A DNA stretch of 10,099 nucleotides, taken from assembly GCA_031289865.1 (NCBI GenBank), contig JAITOQ010000209.1, forward strand, positions 1 to 10,099, in the 5' to 3' direction. The notes under the pieces are model-generated. The model was not told where the DNA came from, ran no database searches, and was given only the letters and a program-made list of their open reading frames with translations. A program made the position numbers and the translations under genes. Each line of letters opens with the position of its first letter. Position 1 is the first letter of the stretch. The DNA is from Clostridiales bacterium (lineage in GTDB: Bacteria; Bacillota; Clostridia; Christensenellales; JAISNN01). This document shows, in pieces, positions 1 through 6,121 of the stretch.

Positions 1-1
1 T

Positions 2-406
2 TGCGACGTAAAGGAGCGCGGAACGGTAAAAGAGGCGTTGTCGCTTGCTTGCGATATGAATGCGGCGGAATACATATATTTTACGGGAACCGCCGCGCCC
101 GAGGAAATGGCGGACTTGACCGCGGGGAGCGCGTTTGTAAACACGCATTTTTACGAAAAAAAATTCCCGTTAGAAAAGGGAAATCTTGAAAAAATCAAAG
201 CTTATTTAGACGGCTTCAAAAATCCGCGTCTGCTTGGGATAAATATCCCGTATATATTCGCCGACGACGCTTTTTTGGCTGAAGCGGCACGGATCGGTTT
301 GAAATTGTCGATCTATACCGTGGACGATAGGGAGGTTTTGGAGAGGTTGATTGAGAGAGGGGTTTATAATATTACGACGAATATCGTTTTTAAAGTTGAA
401 AGTTGA
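2..406 (+). CDS. Glycerophosphodiester phosphodiesterase family protein, C-terminal part (5' end outside window)
   Basis: The frame is open from the left edge and gives 134 residues before the stop, so the true start lies upstream. The last third reads LKLSIYTVDDREVLERLIER followed by GVYNITTN. This matches the closing strand-helix-strand of the GDPD TIM barrel, where a V.VWTVND-like strand is followed by a helix and a GVDGIITD-like strand. The HR and ExD catalytic motifs of that family would lie in the missing N-terminal part, so the enzyme activity (cleaving glycerophosphodiesters to glycerol 3-phosphate and an alcohol) is inferred from the fold alone. The final residues, KVES, and the TGA stop are encoded by the first units of a 7-bp repeat array, so the original C-terminus may have been altered. 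It lies on the same strand as the uronate operon but is separated from it by the minus-strand regulator, so it probably belongs to an unrelated unit. Confidence 0.6.
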   Translation, partial: CDVKERGTVKEALSLACDMNAAEYIYFTGTAAPEEMADLTAGSAFVNTHFYEKKFPLEKGNLEKIKAYLDGFKNPRLLGINIPYIFADDAFLAEAARIGLKLSIYTVDDREVLERLIERGVYNITTNIVFKVES

Positions 407-426
407 GAGTTGAAAGTTGAAAAGTG
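392..426. repeat. 7-bp tandem array, AAAGTTG type (5 units)
   Basis: Five consecutive 7-bp units (AAAGTTG, AAAGTTG, AGAGTTG, AAAGTTG, AAAAGTG) start inside the end of the GDPD-like gene. Because 7 is not a multiple of 3, three units of this type place a TGA in every forward frame; one of these TGAs is the stop of the preceding gene. The same array type recurs at 1446-1479, 1655-1689 (inverted) and from 5752. Confidence 0.9.
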
Positions 427-443
427 AGGATATGAAGAGTAAT

Positions 444-492
444 GGCAATTCGGGGAAATCGTTTGAGATTCTTCGCAAGCTCAGAATGACAC
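444..492. repeat. Solitary right half of the GTGTCATTCTGAGC palindromic element (copy A)
   Basis: This stretch holds the core flank GCAATTCGGGGAAATCG followed by the arm GAGATTCTTCGCAAGCTCAG and AATGACAC. The same right half is found in copies B and E. No left arm is present. The preceding array runs into GAGGATA, which resembles the left linker of copy B, and then straight into the core flank, so copy A looks like an internal deletion derivative. The 427-577 gap contains no gene. Confidence 0.85.
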
Positions 493-510
493 TTGCTTTT
501 TATCCGCAAT

Positions 511-559
511 TCTGCATTCTGCATTCTGCATTCTGCATTTTGCATTTTGCATTTTGCAT
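511..559. repeat. 7-bp tandem array, TCTGCAT/TTTGCAT type (7 units)
   Basis: Four TCTGCAT units are followed by three TTTGCAT units. A degenerate tail, ATTCCGCATTA, ends on the stop codon of the minus-strand regulator (TAA at 580-578). Both strands of this array are free of stop codons in all frames, encoding the cycles ILHSAFC and AECRMQN, so it creates spurious open frames. Related arrays are at 6949-7027 and 7212-7252. Confidence 0.9.
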
Positions 560-577
560 TCAGATATGTATTCCGCA

Positions 578-1312
578 TTAAACAAGCGAATGCTCGCTCG
601 GATTTTTTCCGAAGTGTTTTTTAAAGAGACGTGAGAAGTAGAGCGCGTCGGGAAAGCCGCTCATGTAGGCGATTTCCTTGATTTTTAGGCGGTTCGTCGA
701 GATTGCCGCGAGAAGTTTTTTTGCATTGTCGAGGCGAATTTTGGTCAGAAATTGGAGGGGCGAAATTCCCGTTTCTTTGATAAAGAGTTTCCTTAGATAT
801 TCCGCGGATAGGGGGAGGGTGCGCATGTACGCGCCTATGTCAAAGTCCTCGTCGCCGAAGCTCTCTAAGAGCTTGTTTTTGAGGAGTTCCACATATTCGG
901 AGCAGTGATCCGCGTTGAGCATTCCCGTGATGAGATTTAAAATTAGATCGACGTAGTTTTGAACGATCGCGTTTTTGTTTTTCATCTCCGACGCGTACGC
1001 CAAAATGAGCTGGTGCAGCAGCTGTCCGATGGTGTTGTTTGTGTCGGGGAGCCTAAAAAAGGACTTTTGCGGAGATACCCAATCGGAAATATTGACGTGA
1101 ATGTTTTTGAAGCCGCTTTCGGAGCTGTTGGAATGCACGACTTCGGGCGGTATCACCAAAATGTCGCCGCGAAGATAAAAAAAGTCCGTTCCGTCCGAAA
1201 AACGGATTACCCCGTTTCCGTGCGTACAGTAGATAAGCTCCCAATCCGTGTGACGGTGCGAGGGAATAAGGCGTGATTTTGCTTGTTTTCCGATATATGA
1301 TAGTGTGGACAT
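578..1312 (-). CDS. AraC-family transcriptional regulator, probable regulator of the uronate locus
   Basis: A 244-residue cytoplasmic DNA-binding regulator. Residues about 10-75 look like the cupin sensor domain (HRHTDWELIYCTHG at 19-32 and IPPEVVHS at 54-61). Residues about 155-242 form the paired helix-turn-helix domain, with the first helix pair around AYMRTLPLSAEYLRKLF and the second around IKEIAYMSGFPDALYFSRLF, ending KKHFGKNPSE. I chose the ATG at 1312 because AAGGAGT lies 8 bases upstream. The longer in-frame ATG at 1348 has no ribosome binding site and touches the predicted -10 box, so it would lie upstream of the transcript start. The gene is divergent from the KDPG aldolase operon, which suggests that it senses a uronate or pathway intermediate and controls that operon. 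The ligand and direction of control are not visible in the sequence. Confidence 0.88.
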   Translation of the reverse strand: MSTLSYIGKQAKSRLIPSHRHTDWELIYCTHGNGVIRFSDGTDFFYLRGDILVIPPEVVHSNSSESGFKNIHVNISDWVSPQKSFFRLPDTNNTIGQLLHQLILAYASEMKNKNAIVQNYVDLILNLITGMLNADHCSEYVELLKNKLLESFGDEDFDIGAYMRTLPLSAEYLRKLFIKETGISPLQFLTKIRLDNAKKLLAAISTNRLKIKEIAYMSGFPDALYFSRLFKKHFGKNPSEHSLV

Positions 1313-1320
1313 AGGGCGGT

Positions 1321-1327
1321 ACTCCTT
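1321..1327 (-). promoter_or_regulatory. Ribosome binding site that sets the start of the AraC-family gene
   Basis: Read on the minus strand this is AAGGAGT, 8 bases before the ATG at 1312-1310. It decides the start in favour of the 244-residue product. Confidence 0.8.
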
Positions 1328-1349
1328 AAAGATTGCTTTAGCCGCCATT

Positions 1350-1378
1350 ATTATAACACAAAATATCTATTTTGTCCA
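1350..1378 (-). promoter_or_regulatory. Sigma-A-type promoter of the AraC-family gene
   Basis: On the minus strand there is TGGACA (1378-1373), a 17-base spacer and a perfect TATAAT (1355-1350). Transcription would begin around 1343, giving a leader of about 30 bases with the AAGGAGT site. The spacer and part of the -35 box are covered by an 18-bp palindrome, so the promoter is probably repressible. Confidence 0.7.
1358..1375. promoter_or_regulatory. 18-bp palindrome, candidate operator
   Basis: ACAAAATA-TC-TATTTTGT is a perfect inverted repeat of 8-bp arms around a 2-bp centre. It occupies the spacer and overlaps the -35 box of the minus-strand promoter, and it lies about 25 bases upstream of the -35 box of the plus-strand promoter. 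This position suits a regulator that represses araC and acts on the divergent operon. AraC proteins usually bind direct half-sites, so a dimeric regulator of LacI or GntR type encoded elsewhere is also possible. Confidence 0.5.
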
Positions 1379-1399
1379 TATTGTATTCCGAAATTAGCA

Positions 1400-1428
1400 T
1401 TGCAATATTTTGAGATAAAATCTATAAT
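1400..1428 (+). promoter_or_regulatory. Sigma-A-type promoter of the uronate operon
   Basis: TTGCAA (1400-1405), a 17-base spacer and a perfect TATAAT (1423-1428). Initiation near 1435 would give a leader of about 270 bases, most of it the nested repeat element at 1446-1689, before the KDPG aldolase start. The -35 box matches 4 of 6 consensus positions, which suits an activator-assisted promoter. Confidence 0.55.
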
Positions 1429-1445
1429 TAAAGATAAGGTTTTTC

Positions 1446-1479
1446 AAATTGAAAGTTGAAAATTGAGAGTTGAAAGTTG
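1446..1479. repeat. 7-bp tandem array, AAAGTTG type, left outer arm of copy B
   Basis: One partial unit, AAATTG, is followed by AAAGTTG, AAAATTG, AGAGTTG and AAAGTTG, and then by the linker AGGATAAAAAG. The array is complementary to the array at 1655-1689, so the two can pair as the outer stem of a long hairpin. Confidence 0.9.
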
Positions 1480-1494
1480 AGGATAAAAAGCCGT

Positions 1495-1624
1495 TGTCAT
1501 TTCGAGCGAAGAAGCGGCGAATCTAAAATGTCGGCAGTATGACGTCTAAAACATAAATTTGGAATCCGATTAGGGGTAATTCGGAGAAATCGTTTTGGAT
1601 TCTTCACTTCGTTCAGAATGACAC
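1495..1624. repeat. Palindromic element copy B (diverged)
   Basis: The left arm is at 1495-1530 (TGTCATTTCGAGCGAAGAAG and on) and the right arm at 1591-1624 (ending TTCAGAATGACAC). The core includes GTAATTCGGAGAAAT next to the right arm. The arms are less well matched than in copies C, D and E. Together with the flanking arrays it makes a nested palindrome of about 244 bp across most of the 395-base gap between the AraC-family gene and the operon. The right side is followed by CTTGCTTTTTT, a T-run that could favour termination or pausing. Confidence 0.75.
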
Positions 1625-1654
1625 TTGCTTTTTTATCGGAGCAAAGCGATACCG

Positions 1655-1689
1655 CAATTTTCAACTTTCAACTTTCAATTTTCAACTTA
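1655..1689. repeat. 7-bp tandem array, CAACTTT type, right outer arm of copy B
   Basis: Five units (CAATTTT, CAACTTT, CAACTTT, CAATTTT, CAACTTA) form the inverted counterpart of the array at 1446-1479. The array ends 5 bases before the AAAGGAG ribosome binding site of the aldolase gene, so leader folding could influence access to that site. Confidence 0.9.
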
Positions 1690-1707
1690 CAAAAAAAGGA
1701 GTGCCAA

Positions 1708-2310
1708 ATGAAAAAACAAGAGGTTTTTCAAGCGATAGAGAGGTATAAATTAGTCGCCGTGATTCGCGGAAAAAGTGCGGCAGAGGCTCTTGCCGCCGCC
1801 GAACGGCTTGTGTCGGGCGGGGTGAAGCTTTTAGAACTGACATTTACGGTGCCAGACGCACAAGATATCCTAAAGACGCTGTGTGAACGCTATCGCGGTA
1901 CGGAGATTTTGGTCGGCGCGGGGACGGTGCTTGACGCGGAAACGGCGCGTATCGCTATCCTTTTCGGCGCGCAATTTGTCGTGAGTCCGGCTCCTTGTAC
2001 CGCGGTTATCGGGCTTTGCAACCGCTATTCCGTCCCCGTTATTCCGGGGATTGCAACGGCGGGCGAGCTTCTCTCCGTCCTCGAATACGGCGCGGATTTT
2101 GTCAAGCTGTTTCCGGGGGATTTAAACCTCTTAAAAGCTTTAAAAGGACCGTTTCCGAACGTGAGGTTTATGGTGACGGGAGGAGTGGACGAAAACAATC
2201 TCATAGATTGGTTTAAAGCGGGTGCGGCGGCGGTCGGAGCGGGGTCAAACTTGACTGCGCCGAATGCCGATATCAAAAAATGGGTGAATAAGGTTGCCTC
2301 TATCGGCTAA
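1708..2310 (+). CDS. eda: 2-dehydro-3-deoxy-phosphogluconate (KDPG) aldolase
   Basis: This class I aldolase cleaves KDPG to pyruvate and D-glyceraldehyde 3-phosphate, the last step of uronate breakdown in the cytoplasm. The 200-residue protein has the expected length for a single TIM barrel. Visible motifs are AVIRG (17-21), the acid/base Glu43 in LLELTFTVPDA, the phosphate-binding GAGTV (70-74), PGIATAGEL (113-121), the Schiff-base Lys133 in FVKLFPGD, KGPFPNVRF and the phosphate-binding TGGV (157-160). The ELTFTVPDA loop replaces the TLRT loop of the E. coli enzyme and follows the Thermotoga/Firmicutes form. The ATG at 1708 has AAAGGAG seven bases upstream. An in-frame upstream start near 1618 would only translate repeat sequence. 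It is the first gene of a four-gene operon. KHG aldolase activity is often shared by this family and cannot be excluded. Confidence 0.95.
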   Translation: MKKQEVFQAIERYKLVAVIRGKSAAEALAAAERLVSGGVKLLELTFTVPDAQDILKTLCERYRGTEILVGAGTVLDAETARIAILFGAQFVVSPAPCTAVIGLCNRYSVPVIPGIATAGELLSVLEYGADFVKLFPGDLNLLKALKGPFPNVRFMVTGGVDENNLIDWFKAGAAAVGAGSNLTAPNADIKKWVNKVASIG

Positions 2311-2352
2311 GTAACGAACGAGGAACAGCTAAGGAATAAATAAGGAATAGAC

Positions 2353-3378
2353 ATGAAAAAGATTTTAACCTTCGGTGAAATTATGATGCGCCTTCAGCCG
2401 CCCGAATACAAGCGGTTTTCGGACGCGAAAGACTTTGAATTGTACTTTGGGGGAGCGGAGGCAAACGCCGCCGTTTCGCTTGCGGGCTTTGGAACGGACG
2501 CCGTGTTTTTTACAAAGCTGCCCGAAAACGCGCTTGCCGACGCATGCGTCCGCGACTTGAAAAGCCGCGGCGTAAACGTCGATTTTATCTTGCGCGGCGG
2601 TGACCGCATGGGCATTTATTTTTGTGAAAAAGGAGTGTCCCAACGACCGAGCCGAATTATTTACGACCGAAAGGGCGCGAGTATAAACACACTTTTTGAG
2701 GGCGATATAGACGTTGCGCGGCTGTTAGACGGGGTAGAGTGGTTTCATTTTTCGGGAATTACGCCCGCGCTCTCCGATACTGTGCTTTTCACCCTAAAAA
2801 AGATACTCTTTGAAGCTAAAAAACGCGGTATCACGGTGTCTTGCGACTTAAATTTCCGCAAAAATCTTTGGAGCGTCGAGCGTGCGCGGGCGGTGATGAC
2901 AGAGCTTGTGAGCCTATCCGACGTTTTGATTTCCAACGAGGAGGAATGCAAAAGCGTTTTTGGTTTGGAAGCGGAGGGTGCGGATATTACGGGCGGGACG
3001 TTGGACGCGGGCGGCTATGCACGGCTTGCGGGGACGCTTTGCGATATATTTAAAAACCTCAAGATAGTAGCTTTTACTCTGCGCGGCAGCCGTTCCGCGG
3101 ACGTGAACGATTGGTCGGGGATTTTGGTCGCGGACGGTAAATGCTATCGGTCCAAGGAGTACACGATACGGGTGGTTGACCGTATCGGCGGCGGCGACAG
3201 CTTTTCGGCGGGGCTGATTTATTCGGTTCTATACCGCAAGGATTTTCAGTACGCGGTTGATTTTGCGGTCGCGGCGTCTTGTCTTAAGCATTCCGTTGCG
3301 GGCGATTTTAATTCCGCGACGGTTTCGGAGGTCGAAGAATTGATGAGCGGCGACGGAAGCGGGAGGATAAAACGATGA
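2353..3378 (+). CDS. kdgK: 2-keto-3-deoxygluconate kinase (PfkB/ribokinase family)
   Basis: It phosphorylates 2-keto-3-deoxygluconate with ATP to KDPG, the substrate of the aldolase encoded just upstream. The 341-residue protein shows the PfkB plan: an N-terminal FGEIMMRLQPP strand, the GGAEANAAVSLAGFG sugar-binding signature (33-47), CDLNFRKNLW (165-174), SNEEE (194-198) and the C-terminal ATP-site signature DRIGGGDSFSAGL with catalytic Asp282. Other PfkB sugar kinases share these motifs; the KDG assignment rests on the FGEIMMRLxPP start and the neighbours (aldolase before, UxaC and UxuA after). The ATG follows AAGGA by 6 bases, and a second AAGGAATAAA lies just upstream. Its stop overlaps the uxaC start by 4 bp (ATGA), so the two are translationally coupled. 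Confidence 0.92.
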   Translation: MKKILTFGEIMMRLQPPEYKRFSDAKDFELYFGGAEANAAVSLAGFGTDAVFFTKLPENALADACVRDLKSRGVNVDFILRGGDRMGIYFCEKGVSQRPSRIIYDRKGASINTLFEGDIDVARLLDGVEWFHFSGITPALSDTVLFTLKKILFEAKKRGITVSCDLNFRKNLWSVERARAVMTELVSLSDVLISNEEECKSVFGLEAEGADITGGTLDAGGYARLAGTLCDIFKNLKIVAFTLRGSRSADVNDWSGILVADGKCYRSKEYTIRVVDRIGGGDSFSAGLIYSVLYRKDFQYAVDFAVAASCLKHSVAGDFNSATVSEVEELMSGDGSGRIKR

Positions 3379-4727
3379 CGGTTCGGCGCAAAATCTTAAA
3401 AACACCGTTTGCGGAGCGGATATATGCGGCGGTAGCAGAGCTTCCGATACTCGACTATCACTGCCATTTAAGTCCGCGTGAAATATTCGAGGACAAGCCC
3501 TTTGACAATATCGGTCGGATGTGGCTTGCGGGCGATCACTACAAATGGCGGCTTATGCGGAGCGCGGGGATAGACGAGGACTTAATCACGGGGAGCGCGT
3601 CATGGCACGACAAATTTTGTGCGTTTGCCGCTTGTGTAGGTAACGCGTTCGGGAATCCCTTGCGCGATTGGGCGAGCCTTGAGCTTGAAAAGTATTTTGA
3701 ATGCGATATTCCGCTTTCGGGCGAAAACGCGGACGCGATTTGGGACAAGGCAAACGCGGTTATTTTAAAAAAACGCCTTTCTCCGAAAAAACTTATAGCC
3801 GCGTCGCACGTCGAATATATTGCGACGACCGACGACCCGTCGGACAGCTTGATTTATCATCAAAAAATTGCCGAAGAAGGTTTTAAAACCGCGGTTGCGC
3901 CGACCTTTAGAGCGGATAGGCTGTTTGGGACGGGCGCGGAATTTAAGGAATATTTAATCAAACTTTCAAAGGCGAGCGCGATAGAAATCCTCGATTTTTC
4001 GGATTTTCTCCGCGCTATAGAGCGGCGAATGTCCGACTTTAAATCGGCGGGCGCACGCTTTGCCGATATCGGTATAGAGGGCTTTCCCAAAATCGCTTCG
4101 ACATTAGAGGACGCAAAAAAAACCTTTGAGCGTATCAAGGTCGGCGATACTATTTCGGAACTCGATAGAGAGAGCTACACGGGATATCTTTATGCGTGGT
4201 GGCTCACAAAATGCGCGGAACACGGGTTTACGGTGCAGCTGCATTTAAACGTAATCCGAAACGCAAACGAAAAAGAGTTTTTGCGCGTCGGCGCGGATAC
4301 GGGCTATGATACGGTCGGGACATCCTTTTCCTCAAACGCCTTAAAGGATATGTTTAACCGTGCCGAAAAGGGCGGCGACTTGCCGAGGCTCATCGTCTAT
4401 ACGCTGAACCCCTCCGACTATTATCCGCTCATCACCCTTGCGGGCGCGTTTCGCGGCGTGACGGTCGGCGTCCCGTGGTGGTTTAACGACCACAAAAACG
4501 GGATAGTGACGTATCTTGAGCGCATGAGCGAGCTGTCGCATATAGAGAGCGTCGTCGGAATGCTGACGGACAGCCGCAGTTTTCTTTCTTATACGCGGCA
4601 CGACTATTTCAGAATGATACTATCGGAGTTTCTTTCACGATTCGGAGAGGAGAACGAAAGCGTGTTGATTGAAACTGCAAAAAAGCTTTCGTATTTTAAC
4701 ACAAAACGGTTATTGGAGGGAAAATGA
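3375..4727 (+). CDS. uxaC: Uronate isomerase (glucuronate isomerase)
   Basis: It converts D-glucuronate to D-fructuronate, and usually D-galacturonate to D-tagaturonate, the entry step of hexuronate catabolism. The 450-residue protein is slightly shorter than the E. coli enzyme (about 470) and belongs to the amidohydrolase superfamily. The HxH metal motif appears as LDYHCHLSPREIFED (His29, His31), with further family blocks WLAGDHYKWRLMRSAGI, HVEYIATTDDPSD, GFTVQLHLNVIRNAN, GVPWWFNDHKNG and the C-terminal TDSRSFLSYTRHDYFR. The start ATG overlaps the kdgK stop and is preceded by GGGAGG. Its own stop overlaps the uxuA start by 4 bp. No tagaturonate reductase or altronate dehydratase is visible here, so in this locus it most likely serves glucuronate. 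Confidence 0.96.
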   Translation: MTVRRKILKTPFAERIYAAVAELPILDYHCHLSPREIFEDKPFDNIGRMWLAGDHYKWRLMRSAGIDEDLITGSASWHDKFCAFAACVGNAFGNPLRDWASLELEKYFECDIPLSGENADAIWDKANAVILKKRLSPKKLIAASHVEYIATTDDPSDSLIYHQKIAEEGFKTAVAPTFRADRLFGTGAEFKEYLIKLSKASAIEILDFSDFLRAIERRMSDFKSAGARFADIGIEGFPKIASTLEDAKKTFERIKVGDTISELDRESYTGYLYAWWLTKCAEHGFTVQLHLNVIRNANEKEFLRVGADTGYDTVGTSFSSNALKDMFNRAEKGGDLPRLIVYTLNPSDYYPLITLAGAFRGVTVGVPWWFNDHKNGIVTYLERMSELSHIESVVGMLTDSRSFLSYTRHDYFRMILSEFLSRFGEENESVLIETAKKLSYFNTKRLLEGK

Positions 4728-5770
4728 AAATCACCTTTAGATGGTACGGCGAAAACGACCGTGTGACGTTGGAAAAAATCCGTCAAATCCCCGTGGTGAG
4801 CGGGGTGGTTTCGGCAATTTACGACGTCCCCGCAGGAGCGGTTTGGTCAAAGGAAAGTATAAAAAAGCTGTCGGACGCATGTCACAAAAACGGGTTAGAA
4901 TTTGAGGTCGTCGAGAGCGTCCCCGTACACGAGGACATAAAATCGGGACGACCGAACGCGAAGCTCTATACCGAAAATTACAAGACGAATATCCGTAATT
5001 TAGCCGAATACGGAGTCAAGTGTATATGTTACAATTTTATGCCCGTATTTGATTGGCTTCGGAGCGAGCTTAGCGCGCCGCTTGCGGACGGCTCAAACGC
5101 TTTGGCGTATTCTCACGACGCGGTTCTCAAAATGAATCCGTTGATCTCCGAACTGTCCCTACCGGGGTGGGACGCAAGCTATACGAGGGAGGGGCTAAAG
5201 GAATTACTCAACGAGTACAAAGCCGTGGACGAGGAAGCCCTTTGGAAAAACTTAGAGAATTTTTTAAAGGAAATCATTCCCGTTGCGGAAAGCGTCGGTA
5301 TAAAGATGGCGATTCACCCCGACGATCCGCCGTGGGGAATATTCGGCTTGCCGCGTATCGTCACCAACCGCGCAAATATAGAACGTTTGCTGGGGCTTGT
5401 CGACAGCCCGTCAAACGGTATTACGCTCTGTACGGGTTCACTCGGCGCGGCGAAAGAAAACGATTTGACGGAAATCATAAAGACGGCGCGTGGTAGGATC
5501 GGTTTTGTCCATTTACGGAATATAAAGCGATCGAATGAACGCGACTTTTCGGAGACCGCTCACCCCTCCGCATGCGGAGATATCGACATGTACGGCGTCT
5601 TAAAGACCCTTAAAGAGAACGGCTTTGACGGCTATATACGTCCCGACCACGGCAGAATGATTTGGGGCGAGACGGGCAGATACGGATACGGGCTTTTTGA
5701 CCGCGCCTTGGGAGCGTGTTATATCGCGGGGCTTGTTGAAGCTGTGGAAAAGTTGAAAATTGAAAGTTGA
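4724..5770 (+). CDS. uxuA: Mannonate dehydratase
   Basis: It removes water from D-mannonate to give 2-keto-3-deoxygluconate, using a divalent metal. The 348-residue TIM barrel matches the short Firmicutes version (about 350-360) rather than the E. coli protein (394). Family motifs are MTFRWYG-like KITFRWYGEND (2-12), CYNFMPVFDW (102-111), the metal-site block MAIHPDDPPWGIFGLPR with His198, LCTGSLGA with Cys236, FVHLRNIK with His263, and RPDHGRMIWGE with Asp308 and His309. GGAGGG precedes the ATG, which overlaps the uxaC stop. The last residues, KLKIES, and the stop codon are encoded by the 7-bp repeat array that begins at 5752, so the native C-terminus has been replaced or extended by repeat sequence. 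It is the last gene of the aldolase operon; copy C of the palindrome follows. Confidence 0.96.
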   Translation: MKITFRWYGENDRVTLEKIRQIPVVSGVVSAIYDVPAGAVWSKESIKKLSDACHKNGLEFEVVESVPVHEDIKSGRPNAKLYTENYKTNIRNLAEYGVKCICYNFMPVFDWLRSELSAPLADGSNALAYSHDAVLKMNPLISELSLPGWDASYTREGLKELLNEYKAVDEEALWKNLENFLKEIIPVAESVGIKMAIHPDDPPWGIFGLPRIVTNRANIERLLGLVDSPSNGITLCTGSLGAAKENDLTEIIKTARGRIGFVHLRNIKRSNERDFSETAHPSACGDIDMYGVLKTLKENGFDGYIRPDHGRMIWGETGRYGYGLFDRALGACYIAGLVEAVEKLKIES

Positions 5771-5846
5771 AAATTTCGGTAATGCAGATGAAAAGTTGAA
5801 AGTTGAAAGTTGAAAATTTCGGTAATGCAGAATGCAGAATTGCGGA
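5752..5846. repeat. Mixed 7-bp arrays with a 43-bp tandem duplication (left flank of copy C)
   Basis: GTTGAAA-type units begin inside the uxuA 3' end. They run through ATTTCGGTAATGCAGA, return to GTTGAAA units, repeat ATTTCGGTAATGCAGA and end in GCAGAAT-type units and TTGCGGATAA. A 27-bp block at 5762-5788 is repeated exactly at 5805-5831, a 43-bp offset. Both array families occur here in one flank. Confidence 0.88.
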
Positions 5847-5861
5847 TAACAAAAAAAGTAG

Positions 5862-5984
5862 GTGTCATTCTGAGCGCAGCGAAGAATCTAAAACGATTTC
5901 TCCGAATTGCACCTCTTATAATCCGTATTTATTGTTTTGGCTAACAGCGACCGTTTGAGATTCTTCGCAAGCTCAGAATGACAC
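5862..5984. repeat. Palindromic element copy C, possible bidirectional terminator
   Basis: The left arm 5862-5895 (GTGTCATTCTGAGCGCAGCG and on) and the right arm 5952-5984 (ending GCTCAGAATGACAC) can pair over about 30 bp around a core of about 56 bases. An A-run (5850-5857) sits on the left and a T-run (5989-5993) on the right, so a transcript from either side would carry a hairpin followed by U residues. The core reads ATTTCTCCGAATTGC, then TATAATCCGTATTTATTG, and is closely related to copy D. It is in the opposite orientation to copies A, B and E. It separates the uxuA operon from the SDR gene. Confidence 0.85.
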
Positions 5985-6037
5985 CGACTTTTTGCGTTCG
6001 GTTACAATGATAGTAAGTAAAAAAATTAAAAATTACT

Positions 6038-6082
6038 AAAATTTTTGAAAAGAGCGCGAAAAAAAAATTTTTCAAAAATTTT
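6038..6082. promoter_or_regulatory. Perfect 14-bp AT-rich inverted repeat upstream of the SDR gene, candidate operator
   Basis: AAAATTTTTGAAAA (6038-6051) is mirrored exactly by TTTTCAAAAATTTT (6069-6082). The arm centres are 31 bp apart, close to three helical turns, and the right arm ends 39 bases before the SDR start. A shorter inverted pair, TAGTAA/TTACTA (6011-6016 and 6033-6038), lies just upstream. The 8-mer ATTTTGTC at its right edge (6078-6085) also occurs in the candidate operator beside araC (1369-1376). I could not place a convincing -35/-10 pair nearby. A hairpin role in the RNA is an alternative. Confidence 0.45.
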
Positions 6083-6121
6083 GTCTCGCGACCTCTATTA
6101 TCAAAATAAAAAAGGAGCAGT

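Noticed and set aside
390..578. Minus-strand open frame of 62 codons downstream of the AraC-family gene
   Set aside because: Its content is the TCTGCAT array and the AAAGTTG array read in reverse; the array is stop-free by construction.
959..1276. Plus-strand open frame of 105 codons opposite the AraC-family gene
   Set aside because: It is a shadow of the well-supported minus-strand regulator and has no recognisable domain or ribosome binding site.
1313..1348. 12-residue N-terminal extension of the AraC-family protein
   Set aside because: The upstream ATG touches the predicted -10 box and lacks a ribosome binding site; the ATG at 1312 has AAGGAGT.
1618..1707. 30-residue N-terminal extension of the KDPG aldolase
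   Set aside because: The extra residues (IFNFQLSIFNLQ) come from the repeat arm, and the ATG at 1708 has a strong AAAGGAG and matches the family N-terminus.
1435..1707. Metabolite riboswitch in the uronate operon leader
   Set aside because: The leader is accounted for by the repeat modules found elsewhere in the window, and no known riboswitch motif is visible.
1724..2310. KDPG aldolase with a missing active-site arginine
   Set aside because: The arginine of the E. coli TLRT loop is replaced by threonine here, but TFTVPDA is the normal form in Thermotoga and Firmicutes enzymes, and Glu43 and Lys133 are intact.
5610..5852. Minus-strand open frame of 80 codons over the uxuA end
   Set aside because: It combines antisense uxuA with LSTFNFQ repeat translation and has no start signal.
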